Source: Mycobacterium sp. IS-1590
GTDB lineage: Bacteria; Actinomycetota; Actinomycetes; Mycobacteriales; Mycobacteriaceae
Assembly: GCF_001500025.1 (NCBI RefSeq)
Contig: NZ_LQIW01000003.1
Location: 62,001 to 126,000 of the forward strand
Direction of reading: 5' to 3'
Length of the DNA stretch: 64,000 nucleotides
Shown: positions 27,772-35,349 of the stretch, piece after piece
How the letters are laid out: every line of letters starts with the position of its first letter
How positions within the stretch are numbered: position 1 is the first letter of the stretch
The notes under the pieces: model-generated
The model's database searches: none
Told to the model about the DNA's origin: nothing
The model's input: only the letters and a program-made list of their open reading frames with translations
Translations under genes and position numbers: made by a program

Positions 27772-29048
27772 CCGACATCGAGACCGATTTCGCGTCGATC
27801 GACTTCTTCACAAGCCCCACATTCGTGCCGGATCCGCAACCGTACTTCGAGTACCTGCGCCGGCAGGGGCCGGTGGTCAAGGAGCCGCATCACAACGTGG
27901 TCGCGGTGACGGGGTACCTCGACACGCTCGAGGTGTTCAAGGATGCCAGCCTGTGGTCGAACTGCGTCGCCGTCGGTGGCCCGTTTCCGCCATTGCCGTT
28001 CACGCCCGAAGGTGACGACATCAGCGCACAGATCGACGCGCATCGCACCCAGATGCCACTACACGAACACATGGTGGCGATGGATCCGCCGAACCACACG
28101 CGGGCACGGTCCCTGCTGAGCCGGTTGCTGACCCCGAGCCGGCTCAAGGCCAATCAGGACTTCCTCTGGGAGCTGGCCGACGACCAGCTCGACGAGTTCG
28201 TCCAGGACGGGGAATGCGAGTTCCTCACCGCATACTCGAAACCGTTCTCGCTGTTGGCCATAGCCGACCTCCTCGGCGTCCCGCGAGAGGATCACAGGGA
28301 ATTCCGCGACGCGCTCGCAAACCCGCACCTGATGGGCAACATCGAAGGCGAAGCCGCCGCGATAAACCCGTTGGAGTTCCTCGATGAGAAGTTCAGCGCG
28401 TACATCGAGGAGCGGCGCACCCAATCGCGCGATGACGTGCTCAGCGAACTCGCCAACGCGACATACCCCGACGGCTCACAGCCCGCGGTCACCGACGTCG
28501 TGCGCACCGCGAGCTTCTTGTTCGGGGCGGGCCAGGAGACCACCGCCAAGCTGCTGGGTGCCGCGCTGAAGATCTTGTGCGAGCGCCCGGAACTGCAGGA
28601 CGCATTGCGGGACGACCCCAGCCTGGTACCGACGTTCATCGAAGAGACGCTGCGGTTGGAAAGTCCGGTGAAAACCGAGTTCCGGCTAGCGGTCCGGTCG
28701 ACCGAGCTCGCGGGGGTCAAGATTCCGGCGGGCACGACCGTGATGATCTCGGCAGCCGCGGCCAACCGTGATCCGGACCGGTTCGAATGCCCGCACGAGT
28801 TCCGGCTCGACCGCAAGAACGTCCGAGAACAGATCGCCTTTGCCCGCGGCGTGCACTCCTGTCCCGGCGCGCCGCTCGCACGGGTCGAGGGCCGGGTGTC
28901 GTTGGAGCGAATCCTGGCACGGATGAGCGATATTCGCGTCGACGAGCGTTTCCACGGGTCGGCCGAGCAACCCGAGTTCACCTACGAGCCGACCTACATC
29001 CTGCGCGGACTGACCGAACTGCACCTGCGTTTCACCCCGTTGGGCTGA
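27768..29048 (+). CDS. Cytochrome P450 monooxygenase (second of two)
   Basis: 426 residues from GTG 27768. Heme loop AFARGVHSCPGAPLARVE with thiolate Cys365, I-helix LFGAGQETTAK, ExxR in EETLRLESP. It differs substantially from the P450 at 25387 in the heme loop and N-terminus, so it is a different subfamily and not a recent duplicate. A second oxidation at another carbon, or successive oxidation of the same one, is likely. Confidence 0.92.
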   Translation: MTDIETDFASIDFFTSPTFVPDPQPYFEYLRRQGPVVKEPHHNVVAVTGYLDTLEVFKDASLWSNCVAVGGPFPPLPFTPEGDDISAQIDAHRTQMPLHEHMVAMDPPNHTRARSLLSRLLTPSRLKANQDFLWELADDQLDEFVQDGECEFLTAYSKPFSLLAIADLLGVPREDHREFRDALANPHLMGNIEGEAAAINPLEFLDEKFSAYIEERRTQSRDDVLSELANATYPDGSQPAVTDVVRTASFLFGAGQETTAKLLGAALKILCERPELQDALRDDPSLVPTFIEETLRLESPVKTEFRLAVRSTELAGVKIPAGTTVMISAAAANRDPDRFECPHEFRLDRKNVREQIAFARGVHSCPGAPLARVEGRVSLERILARMSDIRVDERFHGSAEQPEFTYEPTYILRGLTELHLRFTPLG

Positions 29049-29557
29049 TGCGAACGGTCGGCGCAGCGTGGGTGGTGGCGGCAATCGTCGGTGTGGCGAT
29101 GGCCGTGATGGCCCCGCGTGCTCATGCCGCCGATGCCGCGCTCAACGGCCGGTATCTGGCGACGTCGAACGGGGACTGGGCCATGACCAACGACGTCTAC
29201 CGCGACCTGCCGAGCGTACGGAGCACCTGGACGATCGCGATGACGTGTACCGACGACGTCAACTGCAGCGGCACGGTTTCCAGCGATGCCGGCTGGACAG
29301 CGGACATCGTCACCACCAACGGCGAGTACATTGTCAAGCGGGACCTGCCGCACTGGCAGCACTGCGCGGACGGCACCGGTCGGACGGTGACCGGGCGTCA
29401 GAGCTATCGCTTCTTTCCCGTCGGCGACGACGGCTTCCTGCTCCCCGGTTCGCGCGTCTTGGCCGGGTTCGACAAGACCTCCGGGGAGAGTGGTGCCTGC
29501 AGCCTCAACGAGACGGCCGAGATCGAGATGCCGTTCCGCCTCGACAAACTGGACTGA
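29048..29557 (+). CDS. Small secreted protein with signal peptide
   Basis: 169 residues from ATG 29048, which overlaps the P450 stop (TGATG). A clear Sec signal peptide ends at about residue 27 (PRAHA, then ADAALNG). The mature domain is beta-rich with six cysteines (MTCTDDVNCSG, WQHCADG, GACSLNE and others), suggesting disulfides. I do not recognise a named family, though such proteins occur widely in mycobacteria. A substrate-binding or cell-wall role linked to uptake is conjecture. Confidence 0.75.
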   Translation: MRTVGAAWVVAAIVGVAMAVMAPRAHAADAALNGRYLATSNGDWAMTNDVYRDLPSVRSTWTIAMTCTDDVNCSGTVSSDAGWTADIVTTNGEYIVKRDLPHWQHCADGTGRTVTGRQSYRFFPVGDDGFLLPGSRVLAGFDKTSGESGACSLNETAEIEMPFRLDKLD

Positions 29558-29576
29558 CAACGCAAGGAGAACACCC

Positions 29577-29975
29577 ATGCCGGTGAGCAGGCTCGCCGAT
29601 TTACCCGTCGGTGGCGACGGCCGATGGCCGTTGTGCGGCAGCGGATTCAGATCGGCGCAGTGGGGTGACATGGAGGTCGGATTCACGACCACCGGCCCCG
29701 GGGACCACACGGCGCTGTACCAGGGCCTGCCGGGCGGCGTGTGCCCGTGCCCACACTACGGCTACGTCTTCAAGGGTCGCATCAGATGTCGCTTCCCCGG
29801 AACCGATCGTGCCGACGAGGTCGCCGCCGCGGGCCAGGCGTACTTCTTCCCCTCCGGCCACGTGCTGATCTACGAGGAGGACACCGAGGCATTCGAGCTC
29901 AACCCGGCCGCGGCCCTGCAGACACTGATGGACCACATCGAATCGGTCGCGCGTCAGCACGTCGGGTCTCAATAA
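29577..29975 (+). CDS. Cupin-like small protein
   Basis: 132 residues from ATG 29577, preceded by AAGGAGA. HYGYVFKGRIRCRF and GQAYFFPSGHVLIYEEDTEA match the two conserved cupin strands. The metal-binding set is incomplete: one His near PCPHYGY and one in PSGHVL. The function may be regulatory or isomerase-like. The last 7 nt overlap tail-to-tail with the convergent COX IV-like gene. Confidence 0.65.
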   Translation: MPVSRLADLPVGGDGRWPLCGSGFRSAQWGDMEVGFTTTGPGDHTALYQGLPGGVCPCPHYGYVFKGRIRCRFPGTDRADEVAAAGQAYFFPSGHVLIYEEDTEAFELNPAAALQTLMDHIESVARQHVGSQ

Positions 29976-30268
29976 AGGTAGATGGCCAGCACGCCGCCCC
30001 ACAGTGCGACCAACCAGCCGTCGGTGGCGAACCGGAGCCAGCGGGGCGCGGTGTTGACCTCCATGAAGTAGCGGATGATCAACCGGCACTTGATGAATCC
30101 CAGTGCGATCACGGCCAGTGTGATCGGGAGGCTCGGCGCCGGGGCAGCACCCTGGTGCGCAGGTGACAGCCACCACGACGCAATGGTGATGATGCACAGC
30201 ACCGCCCAGGCAATGACGATGGCGCGCTCACTGGAGCCGGTGATCCGCTTCTGAGTCGTCGCTGTCAT
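29969..30268 (-). CDS. Cytochrome c oxidase subunit IV-like membrane protein
   Basis: 99 residues with three hydrophobic helices (AIVIAWAVLCIITIASWWL, LPITLAVIALGFIKCRLII, WLVALWGGVLAIYLY). The motif FIKCRLIIRYFMEV is typical of the prokaryotic COX4 family, which pairs with subunit III. It starts 1 nt after the stop of the subunit III-like gene. No subunit I or II is nearby. Confidence 0.8.
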   Translation of the reverse strand: MTATTQKRITGSSERAIVIAWAVLCIITIASWWLSPAHQGAAPAPSLPITLAVIALGFIKCRLIIRYFMEVNTAPRWLRFATDGWLVALWGGVLAIYLY

Positions 30269-30269
30269 T

Positions 30270-30869
30270 TCACCTCATCACGTAGAGCAGGCCGAAGATC
30301 ACGATCCAGAGCAGGTCGACCATGTGCCAATACGTGGCACCCTGCTCCACCAGGGACACCCTGCGGCGCGCGACGGCGCGCAACTCGCGGATGCTGACAC
30401 CCAGGATGATCAGGCCGAGCACGACGTGCAAAGCGTGAACTCCGGTGAGCACGTAGTAGAACGAGAAGAACTCGTTGCTCACCGTGAGACCGCGACCCAG
30501 CTCGACCGACCACTCGTAGGCCTTGACGGCCAGGAACAGCACCCCGCAGGCACCCGCAGCGTACGTCAGTCTCATCGCCCGAATCGGCCGATTGCCGCGC
30601 GCCGCATACACGCTGCGGGCGACCAGAAGTGAACTCGTCAACAACAGGCCGGTGTTGACGACTCCCAGGGTGACATCGAGATGCTGTTGGGCGGCGAGGA
30701 AGTCATCGGGCCTCATCGCTCGGTGCACCATGTAGATCAGGAAGTAGGCCCCGAAGATCGCGAGGTCGCCGAGGACCATGACCCACATGTGGCTGTCACC
30801 GGGCAGGTGGGTGGACTCGGTGCGGATTGCGGGACGATCGGCCAGGGAGGTCTGCTCAGGGATGCTCAT
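30270..30869 (-). CDS. Cytochrome c oxidase subunit III-like (CtaE/NorE-type) membrane protein
   Basis: 199 residues with about five transmembrane helices. Recognisable subunit III features are MWVMVLGDLAIFGAYFLIY at the start, GVHALHVVLGLIILGVS in the middle and YWHMVDLLWIVIFGLLYV at the end. The short length matches NorE-like proteins rather than full CtaE. Subunit III does not carry redox metals, so on its own it cannot be an oxidase. The gene overlaps the preceding membrane-protein gene by 14 nt. Confidence 0.85.
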   Translation of the reverse strand: MSIPEQTSLADRPAIRTESTHLPGDSHMWVMVLGDLAIFGAYFLIYMVHRAMRPDDFLAAQQHLDVTLGVVNTGLLLTSSLLVARSVYAARGNRPIRAMRLTYAAGACGVLFLAVKAYEWSVELGRGLTVSNEFFSFYYVLTGVHALHVVLGLIILGVSIRELRAVARRRVSLVEQGATYWHMVDLLWIVIFGLLYVMR

Positions 30870-31593
30870 CGGTAGCCTTCTTCAGCATCAGGAACTGGCA
30901 GTTGAGCCATGCGCCGAACACGATGACCGCCAGCCAGAACGCAATGGACCCGTTCCAGGCGAATGGACCGGAGGTCTGCTGCCACATCTGGGTTGCGATC
31001 ACCTCGGTGATGATCTGCCAAACCGTAAGGTAGGCAAGCCATTTGGGGAAGATGTGGTTCTTGTCGACGAGGATCGCGATCGCGAAGGCAAGGTACGCGA
31101 CGGCGAAGCACCCCAGTGAACCGTTGAAGGACAGCATGCCGAGGTCGTAGAGCAAGGCGATGATGCGGGGCTCACGGTCGGGGCGCATCGCGGCCGCGCC
31201 CCAACACACCGCGACCAGCAGCATGCCGGGCAGGGTGCCGACCGCCAAGCCGGCCATGTAGAGGTAGGCGAACGTCGGGCCGCTGGACATCCGCCGCATG
31301 TGATAGGTGACAAAGCCGTTCGCCACCGCGTGCCCGCCGAAGATCAGGCACAGCAACCCCAGTCCCACGAGAATGGTGGTGCGGTGCGTGTCGAAATACT
31401 GCGTGATGTACTCGTAGCCGACGTCGGGCCGCGGCGGCGGAATCACCCTGAGCAACAGCACGAAGACCACCCCGAACAGGCCGAAGAAGCCCGGGAAGAT
31501 CCACAGCACGATCGACAGTGAGCGCTTGTCGCGTGCGGGCCCCGCATCCCGGGTGCGGGAGGGGCCGTCGGAAACAGGCGCGGGCACACTCAC
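30856..31593 (-). CDS. Polytopic membrane protein, second of a pair
   Basis: 245 residues from GTG 31593, which overlaps the stop of the upstream gene. An in-frame reading upstream to 32385 runs antisense-like through the neighbouring gene and is not used. About six helices are present; TSGPFAWNGSIAFWLAVIVFG near the C-terminus mirrors TSGPLAWNGAVSFWLRNIAFG in the neighbouring protein, showing common ancestry. No named family recognised. Operon membership with COX III/IV-like genes suggests a membrane redox or substrate-handling complex. Confidence 0.75.
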   Translation of the reverse strand: MSVPAPVSDGPSRTRDAGPARDKRSLSIVLWIFPGFFGLFGVVFVLLLRVIPPPRPDVGYEYITQYFDTHRTTILVGLGLLCLIFGGHAVANGFVTYHMRRMSSGPTFAYLYMAGLAVGTLPGMLLVAVCWGAAAMRPDREPRIIALLYDLGMLSFNGSLGCFAVAYLAFAIAILVDKNHIFPKWLAYLTVWQIITEVIATQMWQQTSGPFAWNGSIAFWLAVIVFGAWLNCQFLMLKKATDEHP

Positions 31594-32333
31594 CGGGTGA
31601 GTCCCTCGACCGCGGCCTGCCGGTGGACCGCGCGCCAGGTGGCTACGAGCAGGACCACCAGGTAGACGCCAAAGGCGATGTTGCGCAACCAGAATGAGAC
31701 CGCGCCGTTCCATGCCAACGGCCCGGATGTCACCGTGACCGAAAATGCGGCCGGCGCCATCGCGAGGACGACGACGAGCGATGAGTGCGCCACCCACCGG
31801 GGGTACACCGGGCGCGATCGGTCGTCGAAATAGATCGCCATCGCCAGCATGACGTTCTGGACGAGGATCATCCCGACGGGGGCCACGAAGACGATCCAAC
31901 CGAGATCGTTGAGTACCAGGATGAGGTCCGCATCGCGGGAGGGCCGAAACACGGCTGCGGCGAAGAAGATCGCCGACAGAGCGAAGATCGTCGCGCCGGC
32001 CACGGTGGCCATCAGGTAGCAGTAGGCGAACGCCTGGCTTTGCGCGGCCATCCGTTTGATCTGGGCGGCCACTACGCAGAAAGGCGGTAGCAGCATCATT
32101 CCGCACAGATTGAAGGTCACCATGCTGAATCGCATCCAGCTCGCGTTGTCGCGGTAGAACGCGGCGACCGCGTCGGCCGACATCTCCGGCGACAGCGGGG
32201 GCCAGAAGCCGGGAAAGGCCACGTAGGCGACCAACAAGATCGCCATCGACACGGCGGTGACCCACAGTGCCATCAGTTGCGTGCGGACGTTCGACGTCCG
32301 AGGCAGGTCTTCGATCCCATCGAGCAGCTGCAC
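31590..32333 (-). CDS. Polytopic membrane protein, first gene of COX III/IV-like operon
   Basis: 247 residues with about six helices, starting after a short cytoplasmic leader (MQLLDGIEDLPRTSNVRTQL). A periplasmic loop, FWPPLSPEMSADAVAAFYRD, precedes the second helix. Its C-terminal helix pair is homologous to that of the next gene, so the pair arose by duplication. No metal-binding His cluster like that of oxidase subunit I is seen. Transcription probably starts in the short gap to the divergent TetR gene. Confidence 0.75.
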   Translation of the reverse strand: MQLLDGIEDLPRTSNVRTQLMALWVTAVSMAILLVAYVAFPGFWPPLSPEMSADAVAAFYRDNASWMRFSMVTFNLCGMMLLPPFCVVAAQIKRMAAQSQAFAYCYLMATVAGATIFALSAIFFAAAVFRPSRDADLILVLNDLGWIVFVAPVGMILVQNVMLAMAIYFDDRSRPVYPRWVAHSSLVVVLAMAPAAFSVTVTSGPLAWNGAVSFWLRNIAFGVYLVVLLVATWRAVHRQAAVEGLTR

Positions 32334-32345
32334 GTCGACTCCATT

Positions 32346-32361
32346 TCTGACATATCTCAGA
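32346..32361. promoter_or_regulatory. Candidate TetR operator 1 (TCTGA-N6-TCAGA)
   Basis: A perfect 5-bp-arm inverted repeat with a 6-bp spacer, just upstream of the ATG of the leftward membrane-protein operon. A second copy with the same arms and spacing lies 64 bp away, next to the TetR start. Two matched sites in a divergent gap fit autoregulation plus control of the operon. Confidence 0.55.
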
Positions 32362-32409
32362 ACTATGTCGACTTAATCCAAGCATGTCGTGCTTTTAGCG
32401 GTGAAGTTT

Positions 32410-32425
32410 TCTGACTAATATCAGT
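32410..32425. promoter_or_regulatory. Candidate TetR operator 2 (TCTGA-N6-TCAGT)
   Basis: This copy differs from operator 1 only in the last base of the right arm. It ends 4 nt before the TetR ATG at 32430. Binding here would block translation initiation or a leaderless transcript of the regulator itself. Confidence 0.55.
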
Positions 32426-32429
32426 TTTT

Positions 32430-33044
32430 ATGCCGGACCGGATCGAGGTGACCGGCCGCTCCAAGGGCGAGCGGACGCGGGAGCGACTGTTGGGTGCGGC
32501 GATAGGGGAGTTTCAGCGCGTCGGTGTGGCCAAGGCGGACGTCCGGGCAATCGCGTCGGCCGCCGGCGTCGCGCCGGCCACGTTCTACTTCCACTTCCCG
32601 ACCAAGGAGCATGTGCTGGTCGAATTGGAACGCCGTGAGGAGTTGCGCATCGCGGCCGACCTGACCCGGTTTCTGGCGCGAGGTCCGGATTTACCCGCGG
32701 TGCTGACGAAGGTCGTTGCGGCGGTTGCGGGTTTGGAGCAGCGGCTGGGGCCGCTGTTGTTCAGGGACTTTCTCGCCCTGCACTTCTCGGCGGCGCGCGC
32801 GCCCGAAGAGGTGTGGATCGACCACCCGGTGATCGTGGTTGTCGTCGACGAGCTGCGGCGCGCACACGCCGCAGGCGTCATCCCCGACGAATTGGACCCG
32901 CTCTACATCGGTGTCTTCTTCCTCGTCGGGCTCTATTCCCTGTTGATCACATTGCCCGGCCTGGAGCCGATGCGCGGACAGGTTCTCGCGCAGTACGTCG
33001 ACACGCAGGTTCACGGAATGCGGGTACGGGCCGTCAGCTCGTAA
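32430..33044 (+). CDS. TetR family regulator, divergent from the COX III/IV-like operon
   Basis: 204 residues. The N-terminal HTH reads VRAIASAAGVAPATFYFHFP, typical of TetR. The ligand-binding half is hydrophobic (VFFLVGLYSLLITLPG), suggesting a lipophilic inducer. It is divergent from the membrane-protein operon with two matching inverted repeats between them, so it is the probable repressor of that operon. It is not closely similar to the other TetR proteins here. Confidence 0.88.
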   Translation: MPDRIEVTGRSKGERTRERLLGAAIGEFQRVGVAKADVRAIASAAGVAPATFYFHFPTKEHVLVELERREELRIAADLTRFLARGPDLPAVLTKVVAAVAGLEQRLGPLLFRDFLALHFSAARAPEEVWIDHPVIVVVVDELRRAHAAGVIPDELDPLYIGVFFLVGLYSLLITLPGLEPMRGQVLAQYVDTQVHGMRVRAVSS

Positions 33045-33088
33045 GACGCGGTCCGGCCGAGGGCGGGGCGAAGCGCTAGCATTTCCCG

Positions 33089-33742
33089 GTGTCCTGGGTC
33101 GAGCGAGCGGTCGAGCGGTCGGCGGCCGTACAGCGCTCACGGGAACGCATCGCCCAGCAAGTCCGCCAGATGCTCGACGCCGCCAGGGCGTTGATCGGCG
33201 CCAAGGGCGACGACTTCACCACCCAGGAATTGGCCGCCGAGGCCGGGGTCGCGCTGCAGACCTTCTACCGCTACTTCGCCAGCAAGGACGAGCTGATCCT
33301 CGCCGTGATCGGCGACGCGATGACCGAGGCGGTCCAGCGCTGGAGGCAGGCCGCCGACGAGCTTCCCGATCCGCTGGCACGCCTGCGGTACTTCATCACC
33401 TCGACGTTGGAGCGCCTCGACGGCGACACTCACGACGCCGCCATGTCGCGGTTCGTCGTGTCCACCCGGTGGCGGCTGCACCGCCAGTTCCCCAAGGAAC
33501 TCGCCGAGGCGGAGAAGCCCTTCGTCGACCTCGTGCGCGCCGAGGTCACCGCGGCTCGAGAGGCGGGATTACTCAATCCCGGTGATCCGGAATGGGATTC
33601 GTGGTTCATGACCGAACTGGTCCGCTCGGTGTACCACTACTACGCATTCGCCGACCACGCCGAAGGCGAACTCGACACCGTCAAGGAGCAGCTGTGGCGG
33701 TTCTGCGTCACCGCACTTGGCGGTACCACTTCTCGGCGTTGA
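33089..33742 (+). CDS. TetR family regulator (paralogue of the TetR at 27082)
   Basis: 217 residues from GTG 33089. The HTH TTQELAAEAGVALQTFYRYF and the segment SRFVVSTRWRLHRQFPKEL are almost identical to the 27082 protein across the whole length, so the two are duplicates. It is the last gene of the accessory island, 44 nt after another TetR gene and 3 nt before the convergent Rv0481c-like gene. Its target is unknown; it may bind the same operators as its paralogue. Confidence 0.87.
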   Translation: MSWVERAVERSAAVQRSRERIAQQVRQMLDAARALIGAKGDDFTTQELAAEAGVALQTFYRYFASKDELILAVIGDAMTEAVQRWRQAADELPDPLARLRYFITSTLERLDGDTHDAAMSRFVVSTRWRLHRQFPKELAEAEKPFVDLVRAEVTAAREAGLLNPGDPEWDSWFMTELVRSVYHYYAFADHAEGELDTVKEQLWRFCVTALGGTTSRR

Positions 33743-33745
33743 GCC

Positions 33746-34252
33746 TCAAGCGTTTTCGGCGATCCACAGCGTCGTGAAGTGCTGTTCGGCGATCAGCAGG
33801 TCGACGAGCTGGCCGCCGATGAAGTTCTCGATCTTGCCGCCCACCAACGGAACTCGCACCTCCACCTCGACGGTGAACTGCAGCCGCGAACCGCCGCCAG
33901 CCGGTGCCAGCACCGCCGTGCCCGTCAGGCTTGCCGGCGCCCCGGGGATCGACCCCTTGACCGTCGCGGTGGCCTTCCCGTCGAGCACCGGGCTCCACGT
34001 CTCCTCACGCACGAAGCTCAGGTCCCCGCGGTGGAACTGGGTCACCACACCGGGCAGCCGGTCGGCACGCAACGTCTGCGTCGTGACGACGTCGATACCG
34101 CCCTGGTCGTCGACGGTCATCGAGTCCAGCGAATACATGTCGGCGCCGGAATCGGTCAGCCGCGCGAGCCAGTAACGCTCGTCGCCGAACGCCCGGTGGA
34201 CCTGCTCGACGGTTCCCCCGTATTCGGCGGCCATGTCGAATGAGCGCGGCAT
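33746..34252 (-). CDS. DUF2505 protein (Rv0481c-like)
   Basis: 168 residues with the START/SRPBCC-like pattern of DUF2505: an opening MAAEYGGTVEQVHRAFGDERYW, then antiparallel strands (TATVKGSIPGAPASLTGTAV) and a C-terminal helix ENFIGGQLVDLLIAEQHF. These cytosolic proteins probably bind a hydrophobic ligand. It is divergent from murB by 26 nt, the arrangement I recall for Rv0481c-Rv0482. It marks the return to conserved backbone. Confidence 0.8.
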   Translation of the reverse strand: MPRSFDMAAEYGGTVEQVHRAFGDERYWLARLTDSGADMYSLDSMTVDDQGGIDVVTTQTLRADRLPGVVTQFHRGDLSFVREETWSPVLDGKATATVKGSIPGAPASLTGTAVLAPAGGGSRLQFTVEVEVRVPLVGGKIENFIGGQLVDLLIAEQHFTTLWIAENA

Positions 34253-34278
34253 AGCTGGTCAGGCTACCGTTACCGCCC

Positions 34279-35334
34279 GTGGTCGGTTCGCAGCTAGGGG
34301 GTGCCTCCGTCGAGGAGCGGGTGCCGCTCGCGCCGTTGACCACGCTGCGAATCGGGCCGGTCGCGCGACGGCTGATCACCTGCGACACCACGCAGAAGGT
34401 CATCGACGTGGTCCGGACGCTGGGCCCCGGCGATGACGCGCTCGTTCTCGCGGGTGGCTCGAATGTCGTGTTGTCAGACGAACTGACCGACCTGTCGGTG
34501 ATCCACCTGGCCAATACCGAGATCACCGTCGAAGGCGATGTGCTGCGCGCTGAGGCCGGTGCGGTGTGGGACGACGTCGTGGTCACCTCGCTGGCGCACG
34601 GTCTCGGTGGTCTGGAGTGCCTCTCGGGGATACCGGGATCGGCCGGGGCCACACCGGTGCAAAACGTCGGCGCGTACGGCGCCGAGGTGGCCGACACCAT
34701 CCGGCGGGTGCGGCTGCTGGACCGGCGTACCGGCGACGACCGCTGGGTCGCACCCGAGGCGCTGCGGTTCGGTTACCGCACCAGCGTCCTCAAGCATGCG
34801 AACGACAAGATCGTGCTCGAGGTGGAGTTCGCGTTGGACCCGAGCGGGCGCAGCGCGCCGCTGCGCTATCGGGAACTGGCCACCGCCCTGGGCGCCGAAC
34901 AGGGGGCACGCGCCGATCCCCTCGAGGTTCGCGAGGCGGTGTTGGCGTTGCGGTCGAGTAAGGGCATGGTGCTGGACGCGGGCGACCACGACACCTGGAG
35001 CGTGGGCTCGTTCTTCACCAACCCCGTCGTCACGACCGCGCAGTTCGATCGGCTCCGCGCCTCGGTCGACGGACCGGTGCCCAACTATCCGGCCCCCGAC
35101 GGGGTCAAACTGGCCGCTGGGTGGCTGGTCGAGCGGGCCGGCTTCGGCAAAGGCCATCCGGGAGAAGGCGCCGCCGCCCGGCTGTCGACCAAGCACGCGC
35201 TGGCGCTGACCAACCGCGGCGGGGCCACCACCGCCGATGTGATCGCGCTGGCTGTGACGGTACGCGACGGTGTCCGAACGAAATTCGGGATCGAGCTCAC
35301 AGCCGAGCCTGTCCTGATCGGGTGCGCGCTGTAG
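34279..35334 (+). CDS. murB: UDP-N-acetylenolpyruvoylglucosamine reductase
   Basis: 351 residues from GTG 34279. FAD-binding motifs [12 protein letters not shown] and [19 protein letters not shown] are intact, as are the substrate-site GYRTSVLKH and the proton-donor Ser in GSFFTNP. The C-terminus [19 protein letters not shown] and [11 protein letters not shown] are standard for MurB. It reduces UDP-GlcNAc-enolpyruvate to UDP-MurNAc with NADPH in peptidoglycan precursor synthesis. Followed closely by the L,D-transpeptidase gene. Confidence 0.97.
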   Translation: MVGSQLGGASVEERVPLAPLTTLRIGPVARRLITCDTTQKVIDVVRTLGPGDDALVLAGGSNVVLSDELTDLSVIHLANTEITVEGDVLRAEAGAVWDDVVVTSLAHGLGGLECLSGIPGSAGATPVQNVGAYGAEVADTIRRVRLLDRRTGDDRWVAPEALRFGYRTSVLKHANDKIVLEVEFALDPSGRSAPLRYRELATALGAEQGARADPLEVREAVLALRSSKGMVLDAGDHDTWSVGSFFTNPVVTTAQFDRLRASVDGPVPNYPAPDGVKLAAGWLVERAGFGKGHPGEGAAARLSTKHALALTNRGGATTADVIALAVTVRDGVRTKFGIELTAEPVLIGCAL

Positions 35335-35349
35335 GTACGCTCGATTCAC

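Noticed and set aside
31594..32385. N-terminal extension of the membrane protein at 30856-31593
   Set aside because: The frame is open but reads Arg/Gly-rich, non-membrane sequence across the neighbouring gene; GTG 31593 with stop/start overlap fits better.
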